In this document: piece by piece, positions 19,443-29,901 of the stretch
Layout: each line of letters opens with the position of its first letter
Position numbering within the stretch: position 1 is the stretch's first letter
NCBI GenBank assembly: GCA_049999725.1
Contig: JBNGIS010011139.1
Span: 1-31,913 of the forward strand
Reading direction: 5' to 3'
DNA: 31,913 bases
DNA from: Haplomitrium mnioides
Taxonomy: Eukaryota; Marchantiophyta; Haplomitriopsida; Calobryales
The notes under the pieces: generated by a model
The model's input: only the letters and a program-made list of their open reading frames with translations
Database searches by the model: none
Told to the model about the DNA's origin: nothing
Translations under genes and position numbers: made by a program

Positions 19443-19510
19443 AGTGAAGTTTACAATGAGTTATTTGAGAATACAAAGTGAGGTTTACAATAAGTTATTC
19501 GAGAATACAA
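19443..19510 (+). repeat. 34-bp tandem duplication
   Basis: AGTGAAGTTTACAATGAG followed by TTATTTGAGAATACAA at 19443-19476 is repeated at 19477-19510 with four substitutions. It lies immediately before the longer minisatellite. Confidence 0.75.
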
Positions 19511-19550
19511 ATTTGTGCAAAAACTTGGATGATGTCACCATTATATTAAA

Positions 19551-20665
19551 AAAAACTCTTTGTAAGAAAAACATCAAAAACTATTTGAAAGAAAAACTTC
19601 GAACATTGTACGAAAAACATTCAACACATTCAAAACTCTTTGTAAGAAAAACATCCAACATTATAAGAAAAGCATCCATGTATTATCCCTTCATTCTTTA
19701 CTACTTAATTTTCAAATTGACTTGTTATTCTTACTTACGTGTCTTTATATTATTAATAATGACCTTTAACATATTCATAAACTCTTTGTAAGAAAAACAT
19801 CCAACATTATAAGAAAAACATCCAAATATTCTCACTTCATTCTTTACTATTTAATTTTGGAATTGACCTCTTTGTTGACTTGTAGGGGACTTCTTACTTA
19901 TGTGTCTTTCTATTATTAACAATAAACTTTACACATTCCAAACCTCTTTGTAAAAAAACCATCCAACTTATTCAAAAAATCTTTGTAAGAAAACCATCAA
20001 ACATTGTAGAAAAAACATCCAACATATTCAAAAACTCTTTGTAAGAAAGGAATCCAACATTGTAAGAAAAACATCCAACATATTCAAAAACTATTTGTAA
20101 TAAATGCATTCAACAATGTAACAAAAACAAATTCTAACATATTCAAAAACTCTTTGTAATAAAAACATCCAAAATTGCGAGAAAAAAATCCAACATATTG
20201 AAAAACTCTTTGTAAGAAAAGCATCCAAAATTGTAAGAAAAACATCCAACACATTCAAAAACTCTTTGTAAGAAAATCATCAAACATTCTACAGAAAGCA
20301 TCCAACACATTCCAAAACTCTTTGTAAGAAAAGCTTGTAACACATTCAAAAACTATTTGCAAGAAAAGCATCTACAATTGTAAGAAAATCAACCTACACA
20401 TTAAAAAATGCTTTGTAAGAAAAGCATATAGCATTGTAATAAAAACATGAGACTCATTCAAAACTCTTTGTATTAAAGACATCCAACACATTCAAAACTC
20501 TTTGATAGAAAAGCATCCAACATTGCAAGAAAATCATCCAACACATTTAAAAACTCTTTGTAAGAAAAGCATCCAACATATTCGAAAATTCTTTGCAAGA
20601 AAAACATCCAACACATTCAAATACTCTTTGTAAGAAAAGCATCCAACATAATAAGAAAATCATCT
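19551..20665 (+). repeat. Minisatellite, 55-57-bp unit, with higher-order structure
   Basis: The unit is two similar halves: AAAACTCTTTGTAAGAAAAG with CATCCAACAT, then TGTAAGAAAAACATCCAACA with CATTC. About 17 degenerate units are present with half-unit gains and losses. Two spacers of about 95 bp (about 19685-19780 and 19832-19930) are copies of each other and contain TTCATTCTTTACTA.TTAATTTT and TGTCTTT.TATTATTAA, so a longer unit of repeat plus spacer was itself duplicated. The minus-strand open frames (for example 20349-20143) are translations of the repeat and not a gene. Confidence 0.9.
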
Positions 20666-21047
20666 ATATTTTCTCCTTTCATTTGTCATGCCACTTCATG
20701 TAGATTTCTATTTTTAGGTATTTTGAGTTTTTCTTCCTTTTGTGACTAAATATATAAGGTTGTGTTTTCTCATCGAAAGGTTTTCTTTTGATGTCACTTT
20801 GCGTGCATGAACCAAGATGAGAGATGAGGTATTGGAGTTCTAAGAGAAGCGTGGATTCCTTGTAAGAAAAGTTGCACTAGTTCTAAAATTTGAAAATCAA
20901 CAACTGGAATTTCTTGAGAAGGTATCACTCGAGAAAAACACATATGGTCCTTTGTGAAGCATAGATTTTTCTTTGAGCATTAGCTTTGATTGTTTGAATG
21001 AGGTATATCGATGGGAAGCATATTCAGATTTTATATTCTCATCTAAG
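20666..21047. other. Unassigned stretch
   Basis: No gene supported. AAATATATAAGG near 20748 could serve as a TATA-like element for the coding remnant at 21048, but the distance and decay make this weak. Confidence 0.3.
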
Positions 21048-21341
21048 ATAGCTGCTTTTCAATTTGCGAGCTCATGAAGGGGTTGTGATCAAGTTGCCTT
21101 TTGTTGCCTTGACAATTGAAGAGATGCATTGAAGCCACAATTTTTTCCAAAGTATTTTTGCATGTTCATGGTATGAAGAGGCTGCGTTCCTTTGGGAATT
21201 GTTGAGAAGCCTATGCGATTTTGTTGTAGAAGGCGAGTATACACCTGAAGAGTTTTTGAAGGCTAGTTGTAGCAAGCGGATATCAAGCAGATTTCCTCTC
21301 TCAATTTTGCCTTTAGATTTGTGCATCAAGGGCAAATAGTA
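21048..21341 (+). pseudogene. Unrecognised coding remnant
   Basis: One plus frame reads about 95 codons with a single in-frame TGA (near 21128), ending at TAG 21339-21341. The peptide has the look of real protein, with a balanced hydrophobic/charged pattern, for example IKLPFVALTIEEMH, EEAAFLWELLRSLCDFVVEG and EYTPEEFLKASC. I do not recognise a family. Upstream a further stop (near 21050) limits it. The open minus-strand frame on the same DNA is less protein-like. It could be a last exon of a decayed gene or of a transposon. Confidence 0.3.
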
Positions 21342-21861
21342 GATCTTTGACCAACACTGATTTCTTCATCAAAAGTATTTTGTTTGAGCACAGATCATGG
21401 CTGCATTTGTAATAGGAAAATAGTTTGAAGTAGAGGTGGCTCGCGAAAAGGAAGCATCATCTGTGACTCTGCATAAAAGAATTCTGTTCTAGAGGTTACA
21501 CACAGATTTTCGTGCAGCTCATGTACAGCTCACATATTTTTTTTTAAATCATCAAAACCTAGAGCTGGCTCCTTTGCAGACAACGCTATTTCACTGGCAA
21601 TTACAAAACAAAGCAAGATCAACCTTGTCGCTTAATTTTTTCATGCAGGTCTAGACCAGCCATAATCTAGATTTTCAATGATTTTGAGGGAGCAAAGCTG
21701 GTGCAGTAGATTGTAGAACATGATAGGGATTTTAAGCAACAAATTGTAGAAGAATTCTATGGAATGACAATTCAACATTAAGCACATAACCTCACTTCTT
21801 TGTTGAGTGTTGCAAGAAGTTGATCTTGTTGAGAAGAATTGTCTTTCAGAGCTACCCTGCA
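21342..21861 (+). other. Unassigned stretch, possible plus-strand LTR
   Basis: No gene recognised. If the primer-binding-like site at 21862 is genuine, the sequence ending CTACCCTGCA at 21861 would be the 3' end of a plus-strand LTR; its start cannot be placed because no second copy is in the window. Confidence 0.25.
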
Positions 21862-21874
21862 TTGGTATAAGAGC
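21862..21874 (+). promoter_or_regulatory. Primer-binding-site-like sequence (initiator Met tRNA)
   Basis: TTGGTATAAGAGC differs by one base from TGGTATCAGAGC, the site in many plant Ty1/copia elements complementary to the initiator methionine tRNA. It directly follows a CA, as expected at an LTR end. The copia pol remnant next door is on the opposite strand, so this would belong to a different element. One mismatch and no LTR partner keep confidence low. Confidence 0.3.
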
Positions 21875-21989
21875 TTCATTCCATCCTGAAGAGGATTTTT
21901 GTAAGAGGAGCAATCAAATTGAAAATCCAATCAAAACAGAGTCCCTAAAGATTGAAGCCCTTCAAGTGAACAAGGATGGCAGACTGATA

Positions 21990-22130
21990 ACATGACAAAA
22001 TGTATATAAAGAAGATATATTGAAGATAAATATATTGATGTTGACAATGTAATGAGAAAATCATATAGTGAAATATATGTCAATGAAGTCATCATAATAA
22101 TCTCGATAATCTTTGTAATCCAAGAGAGTG
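21990..22130 (-). other. Sequence downstream of the pol remnant, possible 3' LTR part
   Basis: On the minus strand pol ends near 22130 and AT-rich sequence follows. An LTR would be expected here, but I cannot define its ends: no clear polypurine tract plus TG start is visible, and no matching copy lies upstream of the gag remnant. Confidence 0.25.
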
Positions 22131-24625
22131 GCATAAATGTTGGTGCAATGCTGAAGGTAAAGCCTTCATAAAAATGTCAGCCACATTCTCTTTGCCAGAG
22201 ATAACCTGCACTAATATGGTCTCATCTTGTTGCTCATGTATGAAGAAAAACTTGGGAGGGATGTGTTTGATATGGGCTTCTTTAATAAAACCATGTGAGA
22301 TCTACTGTATACAAGACAAGTTATCCTTAAATATGACAGTTGGATTAGATATGCAAGGTAATCCACAATGTGAGTATATGTGAACAATCATCCTTCGTAG
22401 GTATTTACACTCCCTACTGGCTTTATATAAAGCTATAGTTTTTGCATGGTTTGAAGATGTACAAGTTAATTTTTGCTTTGTACTTTTCCATGATACAACT
22501 ATAGAGCCATATCGATTATATATTATTTATTATAGGAATATATAATCGGTTTGGGATTTAGAAAGGCCTCCTACATCCACATAACCAATAAGGATTTGAT
22601 TAGTATTATTTGGGAAAAATAGTCCCATGTCTATTGTGCCTTGTAAATATCTGAAAATGCGATTGATACCATTCCAATGATGTATAGTAGGTTGTGAATT
22701 GTGTCTTACCAGCAAGTTCATGACAAAGAATATATTAGGGCGTGTTTGATTTGCAAGAAACATAAGAGCTCCTATGGCGGAGAGATATGGTATCTCAGAT
22801 ACAAAGATTGGCTCTATGTCTTTTCTTTTTCAGAAAATGTCCTTTTCTTTATCCAGTGTTTTGATCTCCATAGGTGATGTTACTCGATGAGATTTGTCCA
22901 TATTAAATTGTTTAGGACTTTCTTGATGTAAGTACTCTGTCGCATTAAAATGCCATCATTTAGATACTCAAATTGTAGTCTTAAACAATATTTGGTCTTA
23001 TCAGTATACTTCATATCAAAAGTTTTCTTTAGCATAGAAATAGTCAACATAAGTAAGGATTGGTGACCGAATAAGTTTACGCCATCAATATATAATGCAT
23101 CAATAATGAATTCTTTGTCAACATTCTTGATGAATAAACTTGGTGCAATGTAATCAAAGTAAAAACCTATGTTTATCAAGTCCTCTTGAAATCTCTTATA
23201 CAAGATTTGACCACTCTGTTTAAGTCTATAAATAGATCTAAACAATCTAGATTGTATATCCATCCTTGGCCATAGGTATGGATTGATGCATAAAGAGGAC
23301 AATAGATTTTTTCTCCCTAGATTGTATCTTACGGACTAAAGGTCCTGATCCAGTACTCCCACCACTAGGTTTGATTATCGTCGATGGTAAAGAGATAGAT
23401 GGGTCACTAGTTGTTTTTCTCTTAGAGACATTCTCCCCTTGAATATGATAGATATTATTGGTTATAAGCTTTATGAGAGCTTTCATGTAGATTTAGGTAT
23501 CTAATAGTCAGTATAGGTATGTTGTCACACTATCCATCTAATGTGTCATGAGGTTATATCCTAAGGAAAAGCCTATGAAGAACCGATATGTAATAGCATC
23601 TATAACTGGGGCATATGTGAGATTATAGTCTCTCCCAGGTATTTGTGTATAGCCTTTGGTTACAATGCATGCCTTATATTGAGCAATTTCGCCTTCTTCA
23701 TTTCACTTTTTCACAAAGATCCACATATATCCGATTAAATGGGCATTAGAGAGAACAAAGACTAGAAGCTCAAATACCTTCTTTTGTATCATAGAATCAA
23801 GTTCTGAATCCATTGCCTTTTTCCACTCTATCCAATCAAAAGTGTCCATAACTTCTTTGATAGATCTTAGATTAGGTGGTATATCAGATATAGTCTATGA
23901 AACTAGGAATGCAAAATGATCATCTATATCTACACTCTCTCTTTGCCATATAATCTTTGTATCCATGTAGTGGATTGAGATCTGTTGATTGTTAGAGTGC
24001 TCCAATAGGGAGATCGTTGGTTGAGATAGTAATCGTGTAGATGATGATGGTATTGGCACATCAGCTGATAAAGTAATTTTCTTCGTCGAAGCTTTTTACC
24101 AAGGTTGAGAGTCTTTTGAGCCAAGAGGGCGTCCTCTTTTTTGCCTTGGTAATTGGTCACTTGTTGGTTTAAGAATATCCTGAATTCTTGCAAGAGTATT
24201 CACTACAAGTATGTGTGACCGTTACCTTTGCAATTTCAGTAAATGAATCTGACAGTTGTTGTATGATTTAAGCCAAGTGAAGAAGTCTCTTGACTTCATC
24301 CTCACATTGCTTTGTTCTTTGATTCATCCATATAGTGGATATATTTTCCTATTGTAGTGTTTTTTGGTAATGAAGAAATTTTATTTTCAAAAAGTTATAG
24401 AAAAATGTCCTCATAAAAATAGTAATCTGCTAATCTGGCTTGGAAAAAAATTAGCAATGGATGGTTCCAGATAGCGTATAATAGATGAGGATTCATATCT
24501 TACATATATGCCTTTTTGTCTTTGAGGTCCCATCTTAGTCCATTTCGGTCTCATAATTGGAACTAGGACTTGACAACCAAAAACTCTTAAATATAATAGA
24601 TGAGGTGTATTACGATAGGCAAGTT
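22130..24625 (-). pseudogene. Ty1/copia pol remnant (integrase C-term, RT, RNase H)
   Basis: Minus-strand blocks are in copia order. The integrase C-terminal part (24625 to about 24400) has LRVFGCQVLVP and KWTKMGPQRQKGIYV. A linker (24155-24115) has KRGRPLGSKD. Reverse transcriptase N-terminal half (about 23900-23490): IEWKKAMDSELDSM, KACIVTKGYTQ, GRDYNLTYAPV. RT C-terminal half (23302-22880): RSIYRLKQSG, YIDG, KYCLRLQ, RQSTYIKKVL. RNase H (22763-22135): ANQTRPNIFF, HHWNGINRIFRYLQG, KHIPPKFFFIHEQQ, ADIFMKALP. The RT catalytic YxDD reads YIDG. Frameshifts and stops occur throughout, and about 250 bp around 23490-23250 do not align to normal RT. The copy is dead. The missing integrase core and protease end at 24625, at telomere-like repeats. 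Confidence 0.9.
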
Positions 24626-24630
24626 GGTGA

Positions 24631-24649
24631 GGTTTAGGGTTTAGGGTTT
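24631..24649 (+). repeat. Short interstitial telomere-type repeat
   Basis: GGTTTAGGGTTTAGGGTTT contains two complete TTTAGGG units (24633-24639, 24640-24646) plus partial units on both sides. TTTAGGG is the common plant telomere repeat. It lies directly where recognisable copia integrase stops (24625). Read on the other strand it is a double telo-box (AAACCCTAAACCC), which also occurs in plant promoters, so a promoter explanation is possible. Confidence 0.8.
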
Positions 24650-25240
24650 GCTCTCAATTGGGTCCACCTTGCCGGTCCAAGTCTCCTCCTCGAAGTACCC
24701 ACATTTGCCTCAACACTCTCACCTCAACCTCTTTGGGCTCCTGCTATTCCTCCCCACTTCACTCTTTGTAATTCGATGACGACTTTGTGTTCTCTGTTTG
24801 TATATATACTTTCATTCATAGGTGCCAATTGCTTTGTATCATATAGTGATTTATCCTTCTGCAACTCTAATTTTACTTCTTTGTTACTTACGATCTTCCG
24901 CTAATAACCTTGTCAGAGCCTTGTGATTTTTGCATCAAGCAATTTGAATCTTACTCAAGTGGTGGTGGTGGGTCTGATAACTTTGTATGCGCACGTCTCC
25001 TGCGTGTTTTCTTGGCGCTACCATCTTCATCACTTCGTCGTGCTCTCCCTCTTTTTATAACATCAGTTCTTAATGTAGCAACATCTACCCTTGGTTCTTT
25101 TTGAATGGTGAGGAAGTTTGCTAATGGTCGGTTGACAAAATTGCTTCAAGAAGAACTGATCGACTTGGCCAAAAAGAAAGATCAGACTGGCCCAATAAGG
25201 AATATCAGAGTGAAATGATGATTCCCAATCAAGTTAGTTC
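24650..25240. other. Unassigned stretch beyond the copia break
   Basis: Less AT-rich than its surroundings at first (24650-24780, CT-rich), with TATATATACTTTC near 24800. A 64-codon frame (24910-25104, plus) has a GGGGS run but no recognisable domain. Nothing here resembles copia integrase or protease, so the piece between pol and gag is not the missing part of that element. Confidence 0.35.
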
Positions 25241-25249
25241 GCTCATGAT

Positions 25250-25620
25250 CACTCCGATGACCGATAGTAGATCCTGATGGTCAACCCAATAGTTGACTTA
25301 CTTCAATAATGATTGGCCATTCGATGATTTGAGCTGATGAAGAGAAAATTGGTCCAATCCGAAAAAGGCTATCGAAACAACCTGATAGACCCAATTGGTT
25401 TAGATTGTTGACTGTGGACCCCGATCATCAACGACTGACTCCGATGGTCAATCTCAAGAGTTGTCTTACCTCAATAGAGTGTCGTCCGACGTCGTCTTCC
25501 TTAGAAAAGTTGGAGCGTCGCTCTAATAGAGAAAGTTTGTACCGCCAACCCCGATGGTTGACTTCTTCTAATAGAGTAATGATGGTCGGTCATTCAATGT
25601 ATTGAGCCAAAAGAGATAAG
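25250..25620 (+). repeat. Degenerate repeats around CCGATGGTCAA
   Basis: Three related blocks, (C/T)CCGATGGT(C/T)(A/G)A followed by ...TTGACTTAC.TC.AATA, occur near 25274, 25448 and 25550. The first and third continue with a shared ATGATGG(C/T)C(G/A)(T/G)TCATTC...ATT(T)GAGC section (about 25310-25335 and 25580-25605). Spacings are irregular (about 174 and 102 bp). Confidence 0.5.
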
Positions 25621-26124
25621 ATTGGCCTGATAAGTCTATCCAACAAATATAGGTTTGACAAGATCCAATGATTTCTTCTCATGAAGAGAGGATCCAATAA
25701 GAATCGATCAAGTTTTGATAGAGCTAACAGAACTCCGATGAACTTAGAGAAAAGAACCCGCTGAACTTCGATTAGACCTACTAGCATTTTGATGGATCAG
25801 AGCGTCTTTTGATCACACCAAATGTCACTGTCTTCTGAATGTCGTCGCATTCTCCTCCTTTGATTCTCTTTGATCTCAACTGTATTAAGAGCGTTCTTCT
25901 TCCTTCTTTCTCTCAAGCCTTGCCATGACTTTGATTATCAAAAAGTAATCAATGTAACTCTTTGCCTTGCCTTAAGCTCTGTTTTGAGTTTGGTTGTTCC
26001 ATCTGTGCCCTCTTGATCTCCTTCTTGGTAAACTCCTATGTAAAATATCTAAAGATTCCCCTCTTGGTGTAATCATGCTACTACTGGTGATCCTTTGCTT
26101 GGCACATTGAATCATGAATCTGGG
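25621..26124. other. Unassigned stretch
   Basis: No gene supported; short open frames have no motifs. This is where the C-terminal gag zinc knuckle and the protease of a minus-strand copia element would be expected, but no CCHC pattern or protease motif is visible. Confidence 0.35.
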
Positions 26125-26940
26125 TTATGATTTTATGCTTGATTGGTTGTCACCATCCTTGGTCCTTAGTTGGTCTTGTTCTTCTCTCTCAACTAGCAGG
26201 TGCATCGTCAATACTACAACATCAGATCTTTTGGGCTGAAATTGAAATTTTTTGTGGTAGCCCTGTTCCCAATTGGGTGACATACCTCTTTGAGAGTTTT
26301 GCCTATAGGAACCAAATCTAGCCATTGGTCTAGACATTCCTCTATTATTTGCTAGCCTTGAAAAGTGGGCTTTAGATGTTTGGGCTGGAGGTAGGGTGCA
26401 TGGAGGTCTAGCTTTGGAGTTTTTCAACAACAAGTCTTGATGCTTTTCTACTAATAGAAGATATGCAATCAACTCATAATATGTTGTAAAGTTCATGTTT
26501 GTTGTATAAAAGGTGGACAAAGTTTTTTCAATCTATTCCTATTGAGAAACATGGTGTCCACACAAAGTCAATTGTGATATAATTCTGAATAACTCATTAT
26601 TATATTGAGAAATGGTTGGGAAATCCTGCACCTTGAGGTTAACCTGGCCATGTTTTGCTTTGGGTAGATGTATGGTCTTTGTATGGTCAAATATGTCCTT
26701 TAGATTGTCCTAGAGAATTCTGAAGTTACTCTCATTCAGGTATTGGATTTTGAGAGAGTCTGGAAAATGGTGCCTCAGGAATACCAGTGCTTGGGCTTTT
26801 TGCTGTGCAGTTATGTCTTCATCTACCAGAATTGTATTCTCCAATCCTTTGGAGACAAGATATGCAACATCATCTAGTGACGAAGAGAGGTAGTTCTCTC
26901 CTTCTATGGTCAACTGTTTGAAGTTTAGCTTCTCTATTGT
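26125..26940 (-). pseudogene. Ty1/copia gag remnant (UBN2-type)
   Basis: One minus-strand frame runs almost the whole length with only in-frame stops from point changes (near 26707, 26535 and 26529). Recognisable gag landmarks in order: LTIEGENYLSSSLDD, KALV-type helix AQALVFLRHHFPDSLKIQYL, DNLKDIFDHTKTIHLPKAKH, QDFPTISQYNNELFRIISQL, EKTLSTFYTTNMN, YYELIAYLLLVEKHQDLLLKN. These are characteristic of the gag of plant copia elements (often matched to UBN2 or Retrotran_gag families). Gag packages element RNA into cytoplasmic particles. The C-terminal zinc knuckle is not found. Strand and order fit the pol remnant at 22130-24625 being the same element, separated by about 1.5 kb of unrelated DNA, but this is not proven. 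Confidence 0.8.
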
Positions 26941-27924
26941 TTAAAATGCTTGAAGAGTTTAAGGTTTATGGAGGATAAATAACATATTTATCAAAAATTG
27001 AGAAAACCAGGTATTAAACTCTTTTCTATTTTGTTTTGTGAATAACAGTTAAAACAGATTTTGATAGCAATTGAAATATGGAAAGTGTGTTCTCTTTTCT
27101 TCTTGCTGTAGGTAAGGGGATGATCTTCAAATCCTTAAGAAAATAATTGTTGAAGTCAGCAATAGGTCTTCACAATTCAGCAACAATATTTTAGTGGCTG
27201 TTGATGTCTCTTCTTTCATAGAAAGTCTTCAAAAGTTGGAGTAGAATCCTTGAATATGTAAGCTTGACCTTTGCACTTTTGAATCAGATCTTGAAGATAT
27301 ATATTGTGGAAACTCTGAATAATAAAATTTGAATGCATTTTGAATTATAGAGGGAAAACCCGATGGACTAATCGTAGCTACTGTGCCTACTCAGAATCTC
27401 TACAGACTCTTGAGACAAAAAGTGAGTTTCCTCTATTTGATTTTATAGAAAAATGTGCTTTCTAGAAATCAGAATTTGTAATGTATCTATAGCTATAGTC
27501 AATCTTCTTTGCACTTATAGATTGATTAATACTAATTACAATATATTGTATTCTCAGATTCTAGAATAAAATTTTGTAATATATTCTATTTGATTTTATA
27601 GTCTCCAGATTTCTATGACATTAAATACAGAATATTGGTGGATCAGAATTCTAAATAAAGTGATATATTGCTTCTCTATATTAGATTTGTATTTCAGTAG
27701 ATGTAATTATGCTTGATATCCATTGTAGAACTTTGTCAGCTTCCAATTTGATAAGGCCATCAGAATTGAAGTATGAATGGATGGTCAAATCATCTCAGAA
27801 GTAGCTTAAAGTTTATACACACTATTGAAATTGTATATATTCTATTGATTCACAAGTTGTTTTTTTTTTTTGCAGAAAATGAAAGTATGATTCTGTAAAT
27901 GTTGAATCAATAACCTGAAATAGG
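26941..27924. other. AT-rich stretch upstream of gag
   Basis: No gene. It would hold the leader and 5' LTR of the minus-strand copia element, yet I find no site complementary to the initiator tRNA. A short repeat (T/C)TCTATTTGATTTTATAG occurs at about 27431 and 27583. A polypyrimidine tract plus TTTGCAG at about 27860-27875 resembles a plant splice acceptor, just before the fragment at 27925. Confidence 0.35.
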
Positions 27925-28255
27925 GTTTGATAGATTCTCCTGGAGTAAGCGATCAGTCTACTGTTTTAGATTTGAAGAATGGGCTCGATTGATTGTTTAA
28001 CAGTTGATTAGGATCTTTTTAAAAAAATGTTGTGCACGAGTTCAAAGAGAATTAGGTTGGTAGTCAAAATAGGTTCGGCAACAAAAATTATGCTTTGGCG
28101 ATGATGTAATATAGACTTGGAAGTGATCTTGCAGCATGGGTGGACTTACTAGCATCGGAAAGAGATATGATGCTTTAGAAGGGTGGTTCAGGTACTATAG
28201 CTAGCGTTGCTTCACTAGCGACCTCCGTTTAATCCCACAAGTGCAATGTGAAAAA
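27925..28255 (+). repeat. Diverged coding-like fragment, copy B
   Basis: This is the partner of 11390-11720, in the same orientation, sharing TTCTCCTGGAGTAAGCGATCA, GAGAATTAG and TTGCTTCACTAG blocks. It has more stops than copy A. In one plus frame it still reads YRLGSDLAAWVDLLAS and GSGTIASVASLATSV. It lies about 400 bp inside the 3' end of the second DUF7869 unit, as copy A lies just inside the first. Family not recognised. Confidence 0.4.
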
Positions 28256-28649
28256 CAAGAAGTTGTATAAGTAGCTATAAACAACCACTACTTTGAACCA
28301 AGAACAGGCTACTTAGAACAATAACTTTTCTTTTTGGGAAAAATTGTGATTTTTGAATTCAAAAAACATTAAAAAAACGAGGCTATTTTTTAAAAACAAA
28401 AAGTACATGATTCTTTAGATTTGTTTTTGGTCGTTTCAACAAGCGTGATAGAGCAAAAGTCAAATTTGTTATGCAAAATTAGTCAATATTATTAGTTTTT
28501 ATGAAAATATTAGAAAACTCGAATTTGATAAAAAGCATAAAAATTATAGTAAGTTTTCATAAAAAATTTGCATTTATCTTTGATTACAATTCTAAACCCA
28601 AAAGTTGAAATACGATTCACAAGAAACTATTTTGAAATATGTTTGATAG
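28256..28649. other. AT-rich stretch, no gene
   Basis: Homopolymer-rich AT DNA without open frames. It may include the outer 3' end of DUF7869 copy 2, because the equivalent part of copy 1 is hidden by the gap and the boundary cannot be compared. Confidence 0.4.
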
Positions 28650-29154
28650 TACAAACTCTAGACATGCGTAGACATGGTGCTCTTTCAAACTTTTTTGTTG
28701 GAAAAAAATTTACAAAACATAAAGAAAAAGCCCGAAGGGACTAGAAGTCAACAGAATGAGTTTGCAATGGTAAACACAAAAACAAAGAAACGAAACATTG
28801 CATGGATTTAGGAGCTTTATTTTAAACATCAAGAAAAAAGGAAGCTTTCACTTGTAGTTGCAAATCCATGCAATCAAAAGTGAACATGGGCTTTCAAAAA
28901 GGTTACAACATTTGAATATATTTCATAGTTCAACGAAACATATCACAATTTAGAATAAAAAAAGCAGTAGCTAAAGAGATTGAATTAAGATTGTAAATAA
29001 GAAACATCTGCAAGTTTTAGACTTGATTCAACCAAACAAAGGTCTCAAGATCTACAAAAGAGTCTATGACTTGTGTATAAACAAAGTTGTAATTGGTAGT
29101 CTTTATATGAAGAAGCTTAAGGGTTGTACAGGAGAAGTAGAACTTGTGGAAGGC

Positions 29155-29380
29155 ATAGACTTCCACCCCAAAGTCTATGCACGCATAGGAATTCAAGCTC
29201 AACATGTGAACACTCTACACAAAAGTCTCTATGCGCTTAGGAATCCAAGCTCAACATATGAACACTCCACCCCAAAGTCTATACGAGCATAGGAATCCAA
29301 ACTCACAATTTGAGCACTCCACCCCAAAGTCTAGACGTGCATAGGAATCCAAACTCATCATCTGAACATTCCACAACAAA
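29155..29380 (-). repeat. Four units of about 52 bp with palindromic cores, copy 2
   Basis: AAGTCT-core-AGGAATCCAA units start near 29171, 29222, 29275 and 29327 (spacings 51, 53 and 52) and share CCACCCCAAAGTCT and GAACACTCCACCCC. They are the inverted counterpart of 10440-10720. A fifth, decayed unit without a core follows near 29380. A single core lies at about 29453-29470 (GTCTATGCGCGTATAGG). Confidence 0.85.
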
Positions 29381-29901
29381 GACTAACAAGAACCTAGATT
29401 TTAGGTTCCGTAGAAGAGTTTTTGTACGATGTACATTTCGTTTGCAAATTAAAGTCTATGCGCGTATAGGGTTCACACTTCTACAACTGAAGACACTGAC
29501 TATAAACATTCTATTTTTTGCAACTAACACTACGTAAGCAAAAGATTTTGATTTTTAATTCGGAATCTAAAAGTAAAAACGGGTACGAAGCTCTTCATTT
29601 GAGTCAAACAGCACTAAAGGTTTTAATTTTTACAGCAAAGTCTTGCAAAGAAAAAAAAATTTGTCAATTTGGGCAGATGGTTTAGCGAGATAATAACCTT
29701 AAAAGTTGAAAACAAAATACTTACATTTTGAAGAAGAAAATATTTCTACAAAGCAAATAAAAATATTAACTATAAATTTAAATTTCATTTACATAGAATA
29801 ACATTCAACTTAGAATGATTTTTAGTCACAAATTCAAGTTGGCAAAAAAAATCCAACAAGTTGCTAAAAATGATTTTCAAGTACTTTTGAAAATGATCAT
29901 G

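Noticed and set aside
23247-23486. 79-codon minus frame inside the copia pol remnant
   Set aside because: Not a separate gene: it lies in the poorly aligning part between the two RT halves and starts with the RT-like YMKA segment.
28120-28230. tRNA gene, because of GGTGGTTCAGGTACTATAGC
   Set aside because: The T-arm-like GGTTCA...C is not preceded by a foldable D arm, anticodon arm or acceptor stem.
29023-29537. Plus-strand open frames 29023-29292 and 29310-29537
   Set aside because: They are antisense translations of the 3' non-coding part and 52-bp array of DUF7869 copy 2.
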